The position numbers and the translations under genes are program-made. From Haloarcula hispanica ATCC 33960 (GTDB taxonomy: Archaea; Halobacteriota; Halobacteria; Halobacteriales; Haloarculaceae), in the NCBI RefSeq assembly GCF_000223905.1, contig NC_015948.1, positions 2,914,001-2,978,000 of the forward strand: a stretch of 64,000 bases of DNA. The letters run 5' to 3'. Each line of letters starts with the position of its first letter. The first letter of the stretch is position 1. The notes below the pieces were generated by a model, which ran no database searches, had not been told where the DNA came from, and saw only the letters and a program-made list of their open reading frames with translations. Shown here one piece after another: positions 9,355-18,467 of this stretch.

Positions 9355-9391
9355 AAAAAGTATTATATATATTTACCATCAAAAAGCTGGT
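9355..9391 (+). promoter_or_regulatory. TATA-type promoter, leaderless mRNA for binding protein 2
   Basis: The run TATTATATATATTTACC at 9361-9377 ends about 15 bases before the ATG at 9392 and its centre lies roughly 24 bases upstream. This is the spacing of a haloarchaeal TATA box on a leaderless transcript. It indicates that paralog 2 has its own promoter, separate from cheC. Confidence 0.6.
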
Positions 9392-10744
9392 ATGGGATCG
9401 GAAAGAGGGGGAGCAGTTGACAGGCGGTCCGTACTACAGATCGCCGGTGGGGTCAGTACCGCAGGGCTCGCCGGGCTGGCGGGATGTCAGGGCGAGGGTT
9501 CGACAGCCGAAAACACACCGGAACATCCACCGCTCGGGAACTATCCGGTCGACGGAGAAACGGTCACGCTCGGCTTCAACGTCCCACAGTCGGGGACCTA
9601 CGCCGCCGAAGGGCGCGACGAACTCCGGGGGTATGAGCTCGCGGTCACGCATCTCAACGAGGGCGGTGGCTGGGTCGGACAACGCTCCTTTGACGTGCTC
9701 AGCGGCGACGGCGTGCTCGGGAAGACCGTCGAGTACGTCACCGCGGACACGGAGACGAAACCGGATGTCGCAACGGCCAACGCCGAGGAGATGATCGAGC
9801 AAGACGACGTCATCATGTTCTCCGGCGGCTCGTCCAGTTCCGTCGCCATCGCCCAGCAGGACGTCGCACAGGCCCAGAAGGTCCCGTACATGTGCTGTCT
9901 GACCCACTCGAACGACACGACGGGACGGGATTGTGTCCGCTACAGCTTCCGGGAGATGTTCAACGCGTACATGACCGCACAGGCGCTGCTTCCGGTACTC
10001 AAGGAACGGTTCGGCCGGGAGGCTCAGTACGTCCAGATCTACGCGGACTACAACTGGGGGCAAACGATGGAGTCGTCGATCCGTGATTTCTTCACCTCGA
10101 GTGGCTGGGTCGAACTCACGAGCATCCCAACGCGTCTCGGGACGACGGACTACGAGGAGCCGCTCAAGCAGGCCCGGGACGCCGGCGCGGAGGTCGTCTT
10201 CCTCGACCACTACGGACTCGACGCCGCGAACTCGCTGACAAAAGCCCAGGAGATTCTCCCGGACGAGGTGGGGATTGTGGTGCCGCTGTACAACCGCATC
10301 GTGGCACAGAACGCCTCGAAGGCGCTCGACGGCGTCGTCGGGACGGTCGCGTGGGACACCAGCGTCTCGTCTGACCTCTCGAACGAGTTCAAGAACGCCT
10401 TCACCGCCGAGTACGGGAACGCACAGCGGCCCTCCGGCGTGGCCCATCTGGCTTACGCACAGACGCTCCAGTACGCCGCGGCCGTCGAGCGGGCCGGCAC
10501 CTTCTACCCGCCGGCGGTTATCCGGGAACTGGAAGACCACGAGTACTCGGTCGGGCTTGGCAGCCAGACAATGCGGCGCTGTGACCATCAGGCCCAGCGT
10601 GGCGTGCCGGTGGTCGAAGGGCTCTCCGAGTCCGAGCAGTCCCTTGGCCGGTTCTACGACCTGCTCAGCGTCACGAAGGCGGTCGGATACGACTGTGACG
10701 GCGGCCCGGCCGCCGAGTGCGAACTCGGAGACTACGGGGACTAG
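9392..10744 (+). CDS. Tat-exported substrate-binding lipoprotein, branched-chain amino acid/urea type (paralog 2)
   Basis: 450 residues. DRRSVLQIAGG gives the twin-arginine signal and LAGLAGC the lipobox. The fold is that of LivJ/UrtA-like proteins (VTLGFNVPQSGTYAAEGRD; RGYELAVTHLNEGGGW). Strong similarity to the protein at 7177-8535 points to local duplication. Cysteines near the C-terminus (MRRCDHQ, YDCDGGPAAECELG) are matched in paralog 1 and may form disulfides outside the cell. No ABC permease or ATPase follows; downstream genes are convergent. Confidence 0.88.
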   Translation: MGSERGGAVDRRSVLQIAGGVSTAGLAGLAGCQGEGSTAENTPEHPPLGNYPVDGETVTLGFNVPQSGTYAAEGRDELRGYELAVTHLNEGGGWVGQRSFDVLSGDGVLGKTVEYVTADTETKPDVATANAEEMIEQDDVIMFSGGSSSSVAIAQQDVAQAQKVPYMCCLTHSNDTTGRDCVRYSFREMFNAYMTAQALLPVLKERFGREAQYVQIYADYNWGQTMESSIRDFFTSSGWVELTSIPTRLGTTDYEEPLKQARDAGAEVVFLDHYGLDAANSLTKAQEILPDEVGIVVPLYNRIVAQNASKALDGVVGTVAWDTSVSSDLSNEFKNAFTAEYGNAQRPSGVAHLAYAQTLQYAAAVERAGTFYPPAVIRELEDHEYSVGLGSQTMRRCDHQAQRGVPVVEGLSESEQSLGRFYDLLSVTKAVGYDCDGGPAAECELGDYGD

Positions 10745-10903
10745 AGCCAGAGCGCAGCGACTACTGCGCAACGGAAAAATACGGCAAACGGAGAACCGAA
10801 CGGGGACGTGGACACGAGCAGTCCCCAGCTGTCAGAGGCAGACGGACGCGCTGTGACGGACACGTCACGTCGGCGTATCCGGCTGTTCGGAGCCGGGGCC
10901 GCG

Positions 10904-11005
10904 TTACTCCAGTAGCTCCGGTTCCGCGTCGTATGCCACCCCCTTGACCGCGGATTCCGGCGGATCGTCTCCGTCGTGGTCGGTCAGGCAGTCTGTCTCA
11001 GCCAT
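10904..11005 (-). CDS. 33-residue acidic protein after nitrite reductase
   Basis: The reading frame starts ATG two bases after the nitrite reductase stop and encodes MAETDCLTDHDGDDPPESAV continuing to a C-terminus EPELLE. Composition is strongly acidic, like true halophile proteins. The tight spacing to the upstream gene argues for translation in the nitrate-assimilation transcript. It matches no family I know; a small accessory or regulatory peptide is only a guess. Confidence 0.5.
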   Translation of the reverse strand: MAETDCLTDHDGDDPPESAVKGVAYDAEPELLE

Positions 11006-11007
11006 GG

Positions 11008-12774
11008 TCAGTCGTCCGCCGAAATCGGCTGGCCCTCGGCGTCGGTCGGGGCCGGGCTTTCGCCGTCGTCGAATGGATACCACGACTGCTTGCCGTCGGC
11101 TAGACACGGGTCGGTGTACCCCTGGACCTCGTGGGGTTCGGCCAGTTCGACGATGGTCTCGTGACCGGTGGCGTCGACCCACTCGCGGAAGGTCTGACCC
11201 TCCGAGCGAAGCGCGGCGTAGGCTTCGACAATGTTGGCGATCATGCCCGGCACCTCGTCAGCAGGGACGCGCTGGCGGACCCACTCGATGAACGTCGGCT
11301 CCTCGCCGATGCCGCCGCCGACGCCCACGTCGACGGCTTCGACCATCTGGCCGTCCTTGCGGGCGCGCATCCCCTGTAAGCCGATGTCGGCCGTCATCGC
11401 CTGGCCGCAGTCGGCCGTACAGCCCGAGAAGTGCATCTTGATGCGGTCCACGTCGTCGGGCACGTCGACGTTGTCACCGAGCCAGCGGAGCAAGCGGGCC
11501 ATCCGCGCCTTCGTCTCCGTGAGCGCGAGCGAGCAGAACTCCGTCCCGGTACAGGCCATCGCGCCCTGAACGAACGGGTTCGGCTCGGGCGAGTGTTTCT
11601 CCAGCAGCGGCTCGTTGAGGAGGTTCGAGAGATTCCCGTCGGGTACGTCCATGATGAGCGGGTTCTGCCGGCGGGTCAGTCGCACCTCGCCGGAGCCGTA
11701 GGCGTCGGCGAGATCCGCGAGTTCGATGGCGTCCTCGGCGGAGAGTCGGCCGACCGGCACCGAGAGGCCGACGTAGTTCTTGTCGTCTTTCTGGTCGTAG
11801 ACGCCGACGTGGTCGTGGGCACCGTACTCCGTGTGCTTGCCGGCGTTGTACGTGTACTCCCCGCGGAAGTCGGTCCCGGCGGTTTCGAACTCGAAATCAA
11901 GCCGTTCGTCGAGTTCTTCCCGGATGGCGTCAGTACCGTGTTCATCGACGAAAAAGCGCGCGCGGTTCTTCGAGCGGTTCTGGCGGTTGCCCGCTTCGTG
12001 GTAGTACTCGACGAAGGCCCGCACGGTCTCGACGGCGTGTTTGGGCCGAATGAACAGGTCGAGCGGACGGGCTTCGCGCGGTTCGCGGCCGCCGAGGCCG
12101 CCGCCGACGCGGACGTTGAACCCCTCGACTTCCTCGCCAGCAATGAACTTGTGGGCCGGCTCCAGCCCGATGTCGTTGATGCTGTCCTGGGCACACCCCT
12201 GCTTGCACCCCGTCACCGAGATATTGAACTTCCGGGGCATGTTGGCCAGGTCGTTATCGTCGCGGATGGTCTCCTGAATCTCGTCCAGAATCGGGCGGGA
12301 CTCGACGTACTCCTCGGCCTTGCCGGCGACCGGGCAGCCGGAGATGTTCCGCATCGTGTCCCCGCCCGCCGAGCGCGAGGAGACGCCGACGGCTTCGAGT
12401 TTCTCCCAGATCTCCGGGATGTCTTCGAGCTTGAGCCAGTGCAACTGGATGGACTGTCGCGTCGTGAGGTCGATCCAGCCGTTCCCGAACTCGGGGTTCT
12501 CGGCCGGTCCCTTCGCGTAGTCCCGAGCGACCTCGCCGATGGCCCGAAGCTGGTCGGGCTCCAGGACGCCGCCGCAGTTGGTCAGCCGCATCATGAAATA
12601 CGACTCCTGGCCGCCGCGGTGGTGGAACACCCCCCAGAACTTGAACCGCGAGAACCACTTCTCCCGTTCGTCCTCGGGAATCGACTCCCAGCCCTTCTCG
12701 GCGAACTCCTCTAACTTCTCCCGTACCTCGTCGCCGTACAGCTCCGCCTTGTACTCCTCCTTTTTATGTGCCAT
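11008..12774 (-). CDS. nirA: assimilatory ferredoxin-nitrite reductase
   Basis: 588 residues. Two ferredoxin-like half domains (around 50-125 and 320-385) alternate with siroheme/4Fe-4S domains. The cluster cysteines are visible as CTGTEFC (Cys408, Cys414) and CTADC (Cys452, Cys456), the spacing shared by nitrite and sulfite reductases; ACTGTEFCSLALTETK is typical of the nitrite enzyme. It reduces nitrite to ammonium with six electrons from ferredoxin in the cytoplasm. It follows the transporter and nitrate reductase on the same strand, with a 428-base gap and its own TATA-like GATAAAAAAC at 12805-12814. The name nasD is used for this gene in Haloferax. Confidence 0.95.
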   Translation of the reverse strand: MAHKKEEYKAELYGDEVREKLEEFAEKGWESIPEDEREKWFSRFKFWGVFHHRGGQESYFMMRLTNCGGVLEPDQLRAIGEVARDYAKGPAENPEFGNGWIDLTTRQSIQLHWLKLEDIPEIWEKLEAVGVSSRSAGGDTMRNISGCPVAGKAEEYVESRPILDEIQETIRDDNDLANMPRKFNISVTGCKQGCAQDSINDIGLEPAHKFIAGEEVEGFNVRVGGGLGGREPREARPLDLFIRPKHAVETVRAFVEYYHEAGNRQNRSKNRARFFVDEHGTDAIREELDERLDFEFETAGTDFRGEYTYNAGKHTEYGAHDHVGVYDQKDDKNYVGLSVPVGRLSAEDAIELADLADAYGSGEVRLTRRQNPLIMDVPDGNLSNLLNEPLLEKHSPEPNPFVQGAMACTGTEFCSLALTETKARMARLLRWLGDNVDVPDDVDRIKMHFSGCTADCGQAMTADIGLQGMRARKDGQMVEAVDVGVGGGIGEEPTFIEWVRQRVPADEVPGMIANIVEAYAALRSEGQTFREWVDATGHETIVELAEPHEVQGYTDPCLADGKQSWYPFDDGESPAPTDAEGQPISADD

Positions 12775-12984
12775 CTTCGCGCGCCCCCGTTCTTAATGGA
12801 TGTAGTTTTTTATCTCTCATATCTATCTGAATGTCCGCTAATTCACGTCTAAGTACTGAGGTCGATTCCTTATAACGCTATTCGTTAAAGAAATAAAGAA
12901 TAATAGAGCGTTAGAAAATGGCCGTCCAGAATTATACCGTCTGAGAGGTGTTTAAAGAGGTTATACACTGCCCCGTCGACAGAG

Positions 12985-13086
12985 ATGAAACCGCAGGACG
13001 GCAATCGGTTGTCCGGTCGAGTTCGGGACTGTGCGTCGGGGACGCTCCGCGGGCGTGATTCGCCCGACCGGAGCGCGACCCCGTAG
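12985..13086 (+). CDS. possible leaderless 33-codon ORF or small RNA
   Basis: A TATA-like TTTAAAG at 12951-12957 lies about 30 bases before ATG 12985, which opens 33 codons (starting MKPQDGNRLSGRVRD). The product is basic, unlike neighbouring halophile proteins, so a non-coding transcript may be the real product. The ORF spans most of the hairpin at 13043-13075. Antisense orientation relative to the nitrate genes makes a regulatory RNA conceivable. Confidence 0.25.
   Translation: MKPQDGNRLSGRVRDCASGTLRGRDSPDRSATP
13043..13075. other. strong hairpin between nitrate transporter and nitrite reductase genes
   Basis: CGCTCCG-CGGGCG pairs with CGCCCG-AC-CGGAGCG around the loop TGATT: 13 base pairs with one two-base bulge, nearly all G-C. 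It could be a terminator-like or processing structure for the minus-strand transcript, or the core of a small RNA. There is no T-tract on either side. Confidence 0.5.
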
Positions 13087-13202
13087 AACTGAGGTGTCAG
13101 TCGCGCGCGAGCCGAACCGACGAGGGACGCGACACACCGGCCTGTTCAGTGCGTCACGCGTGCGGAAAAGAGAAAGAACGGCTCGTTCGAGAGCGATGAG
13201 CG

Positions 13203-14525
13203 TCAGTCGTCGCCGGAGGCGACAGTGGTGCCTTCCTGCGTGCTTCCGACGAACCCAGCCGTGTTAGCGACTTTCGCGATTTCCGGCTGGAACACCCATG
13301 CAGACAGCAACACAATCGGAATCATGGTAACGGCGGCCACGGAGTACCCCAGGTGGAGGTTCGCCAGCCACGGCGCGGAGTAAAACAGCGGGTAGACGAT
13401 GCCGCCGACGGTGCCGACGCCGCCGACGACGCCCGCGACCGAACCCGAGTCGTTCGGGAACATCGCGGGCACCTGCGCGAAGATAGCGCCCTCGGCCCAG
13501 GCACAGCCCGTGCCCACGAGGAAGCCGATGACGACGGCGTTCATCAGGACCCCGGAGAGTCCGGCCAGCGTCATGGCGAACATCATCACCACGATGAAAC
13601 AGAGCCCGAGGAACGTCCACTGTTCGCGGTACTGGCCCTTGAAGAACGGCAGGAGGTTCTTCTCCTTGCGGGCCAGCAGGTCGCTGCCGTAGCCGCCAAA
13701 GGGCCGGAGCAGGCCGGCGGCAATTGAGAACGTCGCCGCGAAGGTGCTCGCGATGACGAGGTTGTCCTGGTTGAACGCTTCGCGGTAGTAGGTGGCGAGC
13801 CACCCGTTCATCGACAGTTCGAGGCCGAAGGACATGATGTACGCGGCGGCGAGGACGACGGTGCCGTAGCGCGTGGCCGTGTGTAGCCAGCCCTTGAAGT
13901 TGGTGTCCTCCTTGGTCGCCTGGCGTTTCGCCTCGCTTTTCGCGGCCTCGCCCAGCGTGTAGTAGGCGATTGCGAGGAGGATGGAGACGATGCCGGTGTA
14001 GAAGAAGGCGGCCCGCCAGTTCGTCGAGAACAGCGGCCCGTTCCAGCCGGACCCGAACACACGGGGCAGGATGAGCGCCCCGCCGGCGGCACCGGCGTTC
14101 CCGACGCCGGCGTAGATGCCCTCCGCCAGGCCGAGGTTCTCCTCTTCGAACCACTCGGCGACGTGCTGGATGCCGATGACGAACGTGATGCCGGCCGTCG
14201 CCACGATGAGTCGCAACACGAAGAACACGGAGTAGTCCTGTGCGAAGGCGCTCCCTATCGAGAACACGCCGACGTAGGCCAGTACGATGGCGAAGATGGC
14301 CGGCGCACCGAACTTATCCGAGAGCCAGCCGGTGAGCATCCGGCCGAACGGTGCCATCCAGATGGCCGAACTGGCGAGAATACCGATTTCCGCGGTCGAG
14401 AGCCCGAACTCCTCTGCCATCGGGCCGGTAAACGGCGCAAAGGAGAACCAGATGAGAAACGAGAAATTGAACCCGATAGTCGCCAGCAACAGCGTCCGGT
14501 ACTTCGTCATCTTGATCAGTCCCAT
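13203..14525 (-). CDS. narK: nitrate/nitrite transporter, MFS (NarK/NasB type)
   Basis: 440 residues with about twelve membrane helices. [15 protein letters not shown] in helix 1 and the glycine-rich nitrate signature [16 protein letters not shown] mark it as a nitrate/nitrite porter of the major facilitator superfamily; a second glycine-rich helix occurs at [17 protein letters not shown]. It takes up nitrate for the reductase encoded just upstream. The ATG at 14525 gives residues [10 protein letters not shown] before helix 1; an alternative start is the Met six residues in. Confidence 0.93.
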   Translation of the reverse strand: MGLIKMTKYRTLLLATIGFNFSFLIWFSFAPFTGPMAEEFGLSTAEIGILASSAIWMAPFGRMLTGWLSDKFGAPAIFAIVLAYVGVFSIGSAFAQDYSVFFVLRLIVATAGITFVIGIQHVAEWFEEENLGLAEGIYAGVGNAGAAGGALILPRVFGSGWNGPLFSTNWRAAFFYTGIVSILLAIAYYTLGEAAKSEAKRQATKEDTNFKGWLHTATRYGTVVLAAAYIMSFGLELSMNGWLATYYREAFNQDNLVIASTFAATFSIAAGLLRPFGGYGSDLLARKEKNLLPFFKGQYREQWTFLGLCFIVVMMFAMTLAGLSGVLMNAVVIGFLVGTGCAWAEGAIFAQVPAMFPNDSGSVAGVVGGVGTVGGIVYPLFYSAPWLANLHLGYSVAAVTMIPIVLLSAWVFQPEIAKVANTAGFVGSTQEGTTVASGDD

Positions 14526-14845
14526 GCCGACACCTCAGTTACGGACGCGGTATTGTTCACGGTCGATAACGAGACTTTGTTCACCAATCCGCCTTTATTT
14601 TGGATGTGTGCCCACATCAGTACATGAAGTCCGAAAGTCCCACCATTTAATAACAGTAACCGTTTACAGAACGGCTATTCTACCCAGCCTGAGTGGATAG
14701 ACCGCAAATATATCATCGGATATCCCCTGTTTAAGGACATTGAACGCCCAGCGGACGGGGGAATAATTGGACATATTTAGATTACTTCGGACGGCGATGG
14801 AGAAGCGCGTGTCGACGAACCGTCGGGGCCGCGCCCGATATCGGC
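14526..14845. promoter_or_regulatory. spacer between nitrate reductase and transporter, with repeated TTGTTCAC
   Basis: TTGTTCAC occurs at 14553-14560 and 14577-14584, 24 bases apart, just upstream of the transporter start (read on the minus strand as GTGAACAA). A minus-strand TATA-like AAAATAAAG is at about 14584-14592. The spacing of about two helical turns suggests an operator. AT-rich sequence at 14700-14800 holds no ORF. Confidence 0.4.
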
Positions 14846-16951
14846 TCAGTCGGCCGTGGCGGGCGGGAGTTCAGCCTCGGCGGCGACGAGGCGGGCGGCA
14901 CACTGCTTGAAGTTCGGTTCGTCGGACTGGGGGTCGCGGTCCGAAAGCGTCAGCCGGTTCGTTGCCGGGTGGTGAATGGGGAGCCACACCATCCCCTCGG
15001 GGACGCCCTCGTCGCGGTCGATGGCGACCGTCGCGGAGCCACGGCGGGTCTCGACGGTCAGCCGGTCGTCGGTAACGAGGCCGCTGTGTTCCTCGACGGT
15101 CTCGGGGTGGATGCGGGCCACCAGCGGACCGGCCTCACCCCCGCGGGACCGGACGCCGGTGTTATACCCGTCGGCCTCGCGGGCCGTGGTCAGCGTCAGC
15201 GGGTAGTCGTCGTCGGTCGGCTCCGGGAGCGACTCCTGGCGGCCCGTCGAGAACTGTGCGCGGCCGGAGGCGGTGGGGAACGACCACGACTCGTCGTCGT
15301 AGTAGCGGTAGCCGCCCGAACTCACCCCGTCGGGCGCGGGCCACCTGACGGCGTGGCTGTCGTCGAGGCGTTCGTAGGTGATGCCCGAGCAGTCGGCGAC
15401 TGTCCCCTCGGTGAGGGCGGTGAACTCGTCGAAGACGTCCGAGGGGTCCGGCGACGTGCTCTCGAACAGGCCGGGGAACAGCCGCGAGCCGATGGTGGCG
15501 ATGATGTCCAGATCCGGCCTGACGCCGCTTGGCAGGTCAGTCGCCGACCGGACCCGGGAGATGGTCCGCTCCATGTTCGTCGTCGTCCCGTCGCTCTCGC
15601 CCCACGTCGCGGCGGGCAGGACCACGTCGGCGATTTCCGTCGTTTCGGTGTGGAAGGCGTCCTGCACGACGACGAAGGCGTCTTCGAGCGTCTCGCGCAC
15701 AGAGTCGGCCTCGGGCATCCCGGCAACGGGATTGGTGGCGACGGCCCAGACGGCGTCTGGCTCGCCTTCGAGCATCCCGACAGGGCCGGGGCCGGTGTCG
15801 TCGGGGAGGCGGTCGACCGGTACGCCCCAGTGGTCGGCAACGAGGCGGCGGTGGTCCGGATCCTCGAAGGCCCGCTGGCCGGGCCAGGACCCCTTCGAGG
15901 AGCAGATGCGGGTCCCCATCGAGTTGGCCTGGCCGGTCAGCGAGAACGGGCCACCACCGGGCCGGAGGTTCCCCGTCGCCAGCGTCAGGTCGATGAGCGC
16001 CCGGGCGGTCTCGGTCCCCTGGACGTGCTGATTGATGCCCATGCCCCAGTAGACCAGCGCTTGCTGGTCCATCGCGTCGGCCAGCAGGTCCACCTGGGCC
16101 ATCTCGACACCGGCCTCGGCTGCCGCGTCGGCGGCGTCGGGCAGGGTCGCGAGCAGGTCGTCGAATCCCTCGGTTGCTGCGTCGACGAACTCGCGGTCGA
16201 CCCGCCCCGTTTCGACGATGCGGGCGAGGACGGCCCGGGCCAGCGCGAGGTCCTTCCCCGGGTCGGGCGCGACGTGGTGCTCGGAGTTCTCTGCGGTCTC
16301 GGAGCGGACGGGGTCGACGACGATGATTTCGACGCCGTCCGCGCCGGCGGACTGCTGAATCCAGCGGAACATCACCGGGTGGGCCACCGCCGGGTTCGCC
16401 CCCCAGACGACGTGTCGGTCGGCGCCGCTGATGTCGGCGTACGTACACGGCGGCGCGTCGCTGCCGAACGCCTGGTAGTAGGCGGTGACGGCGCTGGCCA
16501 TACACAGCGTCGTGTTGGCGTCGTAGTTGCGCGTCCCGAAGCCGCCGCGGGCGACTTTCCCCAGCGCGTAGGCGGCCTCGTTGGTCTGCTGACCGCTTCC
16601 GAGGACGGCGACCGAATCGGGGTCCCGCTGGTGGACGGCCTGAAGCCCCTCGACCGCGCGGGCCAGCGCCACGTCCCACTGGGTCTGACGGAGTTCGCCG
16701 TCGCTGCGGACCATCGGTCGGGTGAGCCACTCGCCGTCGGGGGCCTTGCTCTCCCGGAGGCCACGCGCACAGGCGAGTCCCTGACTGACCGGATGGGCGG
16801 CGTCGCCACGAACAGCGTCGATACCGTACCCTTCGTCAGCGCCCTGGTGCATGTGGCCACAGCCAACGGCACACCGCATACACGTCGTCGGTACCCAGTC
16901 GCTCACAGCCGCCCACGCGCCGTCAAGACGCCCATTTGTCCAATTTGGCAT
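14846..16951 (-). CDS. nasA: assimilatory nitrate reductase, molybdopterin catalytic subunit
   Basis: 701 residues from the ATG at 16951. Near the N-terminus CMRCAVGC with the later Cys in GLACARG binds a 4Fe-4S cluster, as in NasA/NapA/FdhF. The molybdopterin guanine dinucleotide domains follow (YWGMGINQHVQGTETARAL; NLRPGGGPFSLTGQANSMG). The C-terminal dinucleotide-binding domain starts near TLTTARE. It reduces nitrate to nitrite in the cytoplasm; no Tat signal is present, which fits an assimilatory enzyme. The upstream in-frame ATG at 17005 would add 18 atypical residues over AT-rich promoter DNA, so I reject it. Confidence 0.93.
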   Translation of the reverse strand: MPNWTNGRLDGAWAAVSDWVPTTCMRCAVGCGHMHQGADEGYGIDAVRGDAAHPVSQGLACARGLRESKAPDGEWLTRPMVRSDGELRQTQWDVALARAVEGLQAVHQRDPDSVAVLGSGQQTNEAAYALGKVARGGFGTRNYDANTTLCMASAVTAYYQAFGSDAPPCTYADISGADRHVVWGANPAVAHPVMFRWIQQSAGADGVEIIVVDPVRSETAENSEHHVAPDPGKDLALARAVLARIVETGRVDREFVDAATEGFDDLLATLPDAADAAAEAGVEMAQVDLLADAMDQQALVYWGMGINQHVQGTETARALIDLTLATGNLRPGGGPFSLTGQANSMGTRICSSKGSWPGQRAFEDPDHRRLVADHWGVPVDRLPDDTGPGPVGMLEGEPDAVWAVATNPVAGMPEADSVRETLEDAFVVVQDAFHTETTEIADVVLPAATWGESDGTTTNMERTISRVRSATDLPSGVRPDLDIIATIGSRLFPGLFESTSPDPSDVFDEFTALTEGTVADCSGITYERLDDSHAVRWPAPDGVSSGGYRYYDDESWSFPTASGRAQFSTGRQESLPEPTDDDYPLTLTTAREADGYNTGVRSRGGEAGPLVARIHPETVEEHSGLVTDDRLTVETRRGSATVAIDRDEGVPEGMVWLPIHHPATNRLTLSDRDPQSDEPNFKQCAARLVAAEAELPPATAD

Positions 16952-17128
16952 AATATCGAAGTACGTTCGGATGCCATTATCGTAATTACATAGATGAATA
17001 CGCACCGTATAACAGTGACTCTTTACGAAATATTTATTTTACCGGTGAACGCATGACATCCGTCCACTAGGTCGGTGGGACCGCGAGCTAACAACAGTTT
17101 CTTTCTGACAGCGGTCAAACGGCAGCGT
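16952..17128. promoter_or_regulatory. divergent promoter region nasA / hemL
   Basis: The AT-rich block AAATATTTATTTTACC at about 17027-17042 can serve as TATA element in either direction. Further minus-strand candidates are TTATAC near 17010 and GTAATTACGATAA near 16977-16990, closer to nasA. GTGAAC also occurs here at 17044-17049, the same hexamer as in the transporter promoter repeats but in the opposite orientation relative to its gene. Confidence 0.4.
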
Positions 17129-18466
17129 ATGAACCACGAGCAGTCACGAGCGCTGTACGACCGCGCCCTGTCGGTGCTGTCGGGCGGCGTCAACTCCTCC
17201 GTGCGAGCGACACGGCCCTACCCGTTCTTCGTCGAGAAAGGGGACGGCGGGCACGTCATCGACGCCGACGGGAACCGATACATCGATTTCGTCATGGGCT
17301 ACGGTCCGCTGCTGCTGGGCCACAGCCTGCCCGAGCAGGTCCAATCAGCCATCCAGCGACACGCCGCTGAGGGGCCGATGTACGGCGCGCCGACCGAAGT
17401 CGAGGTCGAACTGGCCGAGTTCGTCACCCGGCACGTCCCCAGTGTCGAGATGCTGCGGTTCGTCAACAGCGGGACCGAGGCGACGGTCTCGGCGGTCCGA
17501 CTGGCTCGTGGCTACACGGGGCGGGACAAAATCGTCGTGATGCAGAGTGGCTACCACGGGGCACAGGAGTCCACGCTGGTCGAGGGCGAGGGCGACCACA
17601 CGGCCCCGTCCAGCCCCGGCATCCCCGAGAGCTTCGCTGAGCACACCCTGACCGTGCCGTTCAACGACGAGGAAGCCGCCCACGAGGTGTTCGAGGAACA
17701 CGGCGACGACATCGCCGCGGTGCTCACCGAACCCATCCTCGGGAACTACGGCATCGTCCACCCGGTCGAGGGCTACCACGACACGCTCCGGGAACTGTGT
17801 GACGACCACGGCTCCCTGCTTATTTTCGACGAGGTCATCACCGGCTTCCGCGTCGGCGGCCTCCAGTGTGCCCAGGGCGCGTTCGACATCGACCCCGACA
17901 TCACCACGTTCGGGAAGATTGTCGGCGGCGGCTTCCCGGTCGGGGCAATCGGTGGCAAAAGCGAGATCATCGAGCAGTTCACCCCTGCCGGCGATGTGTT
18001 CCAGTCCGGAACGTTCTCTGGCCACCCCGTGACGATGGCGGCCGGTCTGGAGACGTTACGGTATGCGGCTGAACACGACGTATACGACCACGTCAACGAG
18101 CTCGGCGACCGGCTCCGAGCGGGACTGCAGGACATCCTCGAAGACCAGGCCCCCGAGTACACCGTCGTCGGCCGGGACTCGATGTTCAAGGTCATCTTCA
18201 CCCGCGACGGGCCTGATTCCTTCGACGGACATTGCGAGGCTGGCTGCCGGCAGCGGGAGTCCTGTCCACGCTTCGACTACTGTCCGAAGACCGGCCACGA
18301 CGTGACACAGGCCGAGACCGAGCGGTGGGAGCGCCTGTTCTGGCCTGCGATGAAAGACCAGGGCGTGTTCCTCACGGCGAACCAGTTCGAGTCACAGTTC
18401 ATCTGTGATGCCCACACAGGTGAAGACATAGAGAATGCGCTCGAAGCATACAAAGAGGCGATATGA
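17129..18466 (+). CDS. hemL: glutamate-1-semialdehyde 2,1-aminomutase
   Basis: 445 residues. A class III aminotransferase fold with [20 protein letters not shown] at the N-terminus, [11 protein letters not shown], and the PLP lysine in [18 protein letters not shown]. It converts glutamate-1-semialdehyde to 5-aminolevulinate for tetrapyrroles (heme, siroheme, cobalamin). Residues about 367-391 form an insertion with four cysteines and two histidines ([12 protein letters not shown], then DYCPKTGH), absent from most bacterial enzymes and possibly metal-binding. The start at 17129 gives the conserved N-terminus [13 protein letters not shown]. Siroheme supply for nitrite reductase gives a loose link to its neighbours. 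Confidence 0.96.
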   Translation: MNHEQSRALYDRALSVLSGGVNSSVRATRPYPFFVEKGDGGHVIDADGNRYIDFVMGYGPLLLGHSLPEQVQSAIQRHAAEGPMYGAPTEVEVELAEFVTRHVPSVEMLRFVNSGTEATVSAVRLARGYTGRDKIVVMQSGYHGAQESTLVEGEGDHTAPSSPGIPESFAEHTLTVPFNDEEAAHEVFEEHGDDIAAVLTEPILGNYGIVHPVEGYHDTLRELCDDHGSLLIFDEVITGFRVGGLQCAQGAFDIDPDITTFGKIVGGGFPVGAIGGKSEIIEQFTPAGDVFQSGTFSGHPVTMAAGLETLRYAAEHDVYDHVNELGDRLRAGLQDILEDQAPEYTVVGRDSMFKVIFTRDGPDSFDGHCEAGCRQRESCPRFDYCPKTGHDVTQAETERWERLFWPAMKDQGVFLTANQFESQFICDAHTGEDIENALEAYKEAI

Positions 18467-18467
18467 G

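Larger units (their letters stand above)
12775..13202. promoter_or_regulatory. 428-base spacer between narK-type gene and nitrite reductase
   Basis: It contains the nitrite reductase promoter (GATAAAAAAC on the minus strand at 12805-12814), an AT-rich stretch at 12860-12920, a plus-strand TATA-like TTTAAAG at 12951-12957, and a strong hairpin at 13043-13075. The spacer is unusually long for two genes of one pathway on one strand. Confidence 0.5.

Noticed and set aside
13031..13267. 78-codon plus-strand frame after the nitrate hairpin
   Set aside because: Very basic translation that overlaps the end of the transporter gene antisense; no halophile signature.
14969..16993. A 674-codon plus-strand frame over nasA
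   Set aside because: Antisense shadow of the molybdopterin nitrate reductase, which has all expected motifs.
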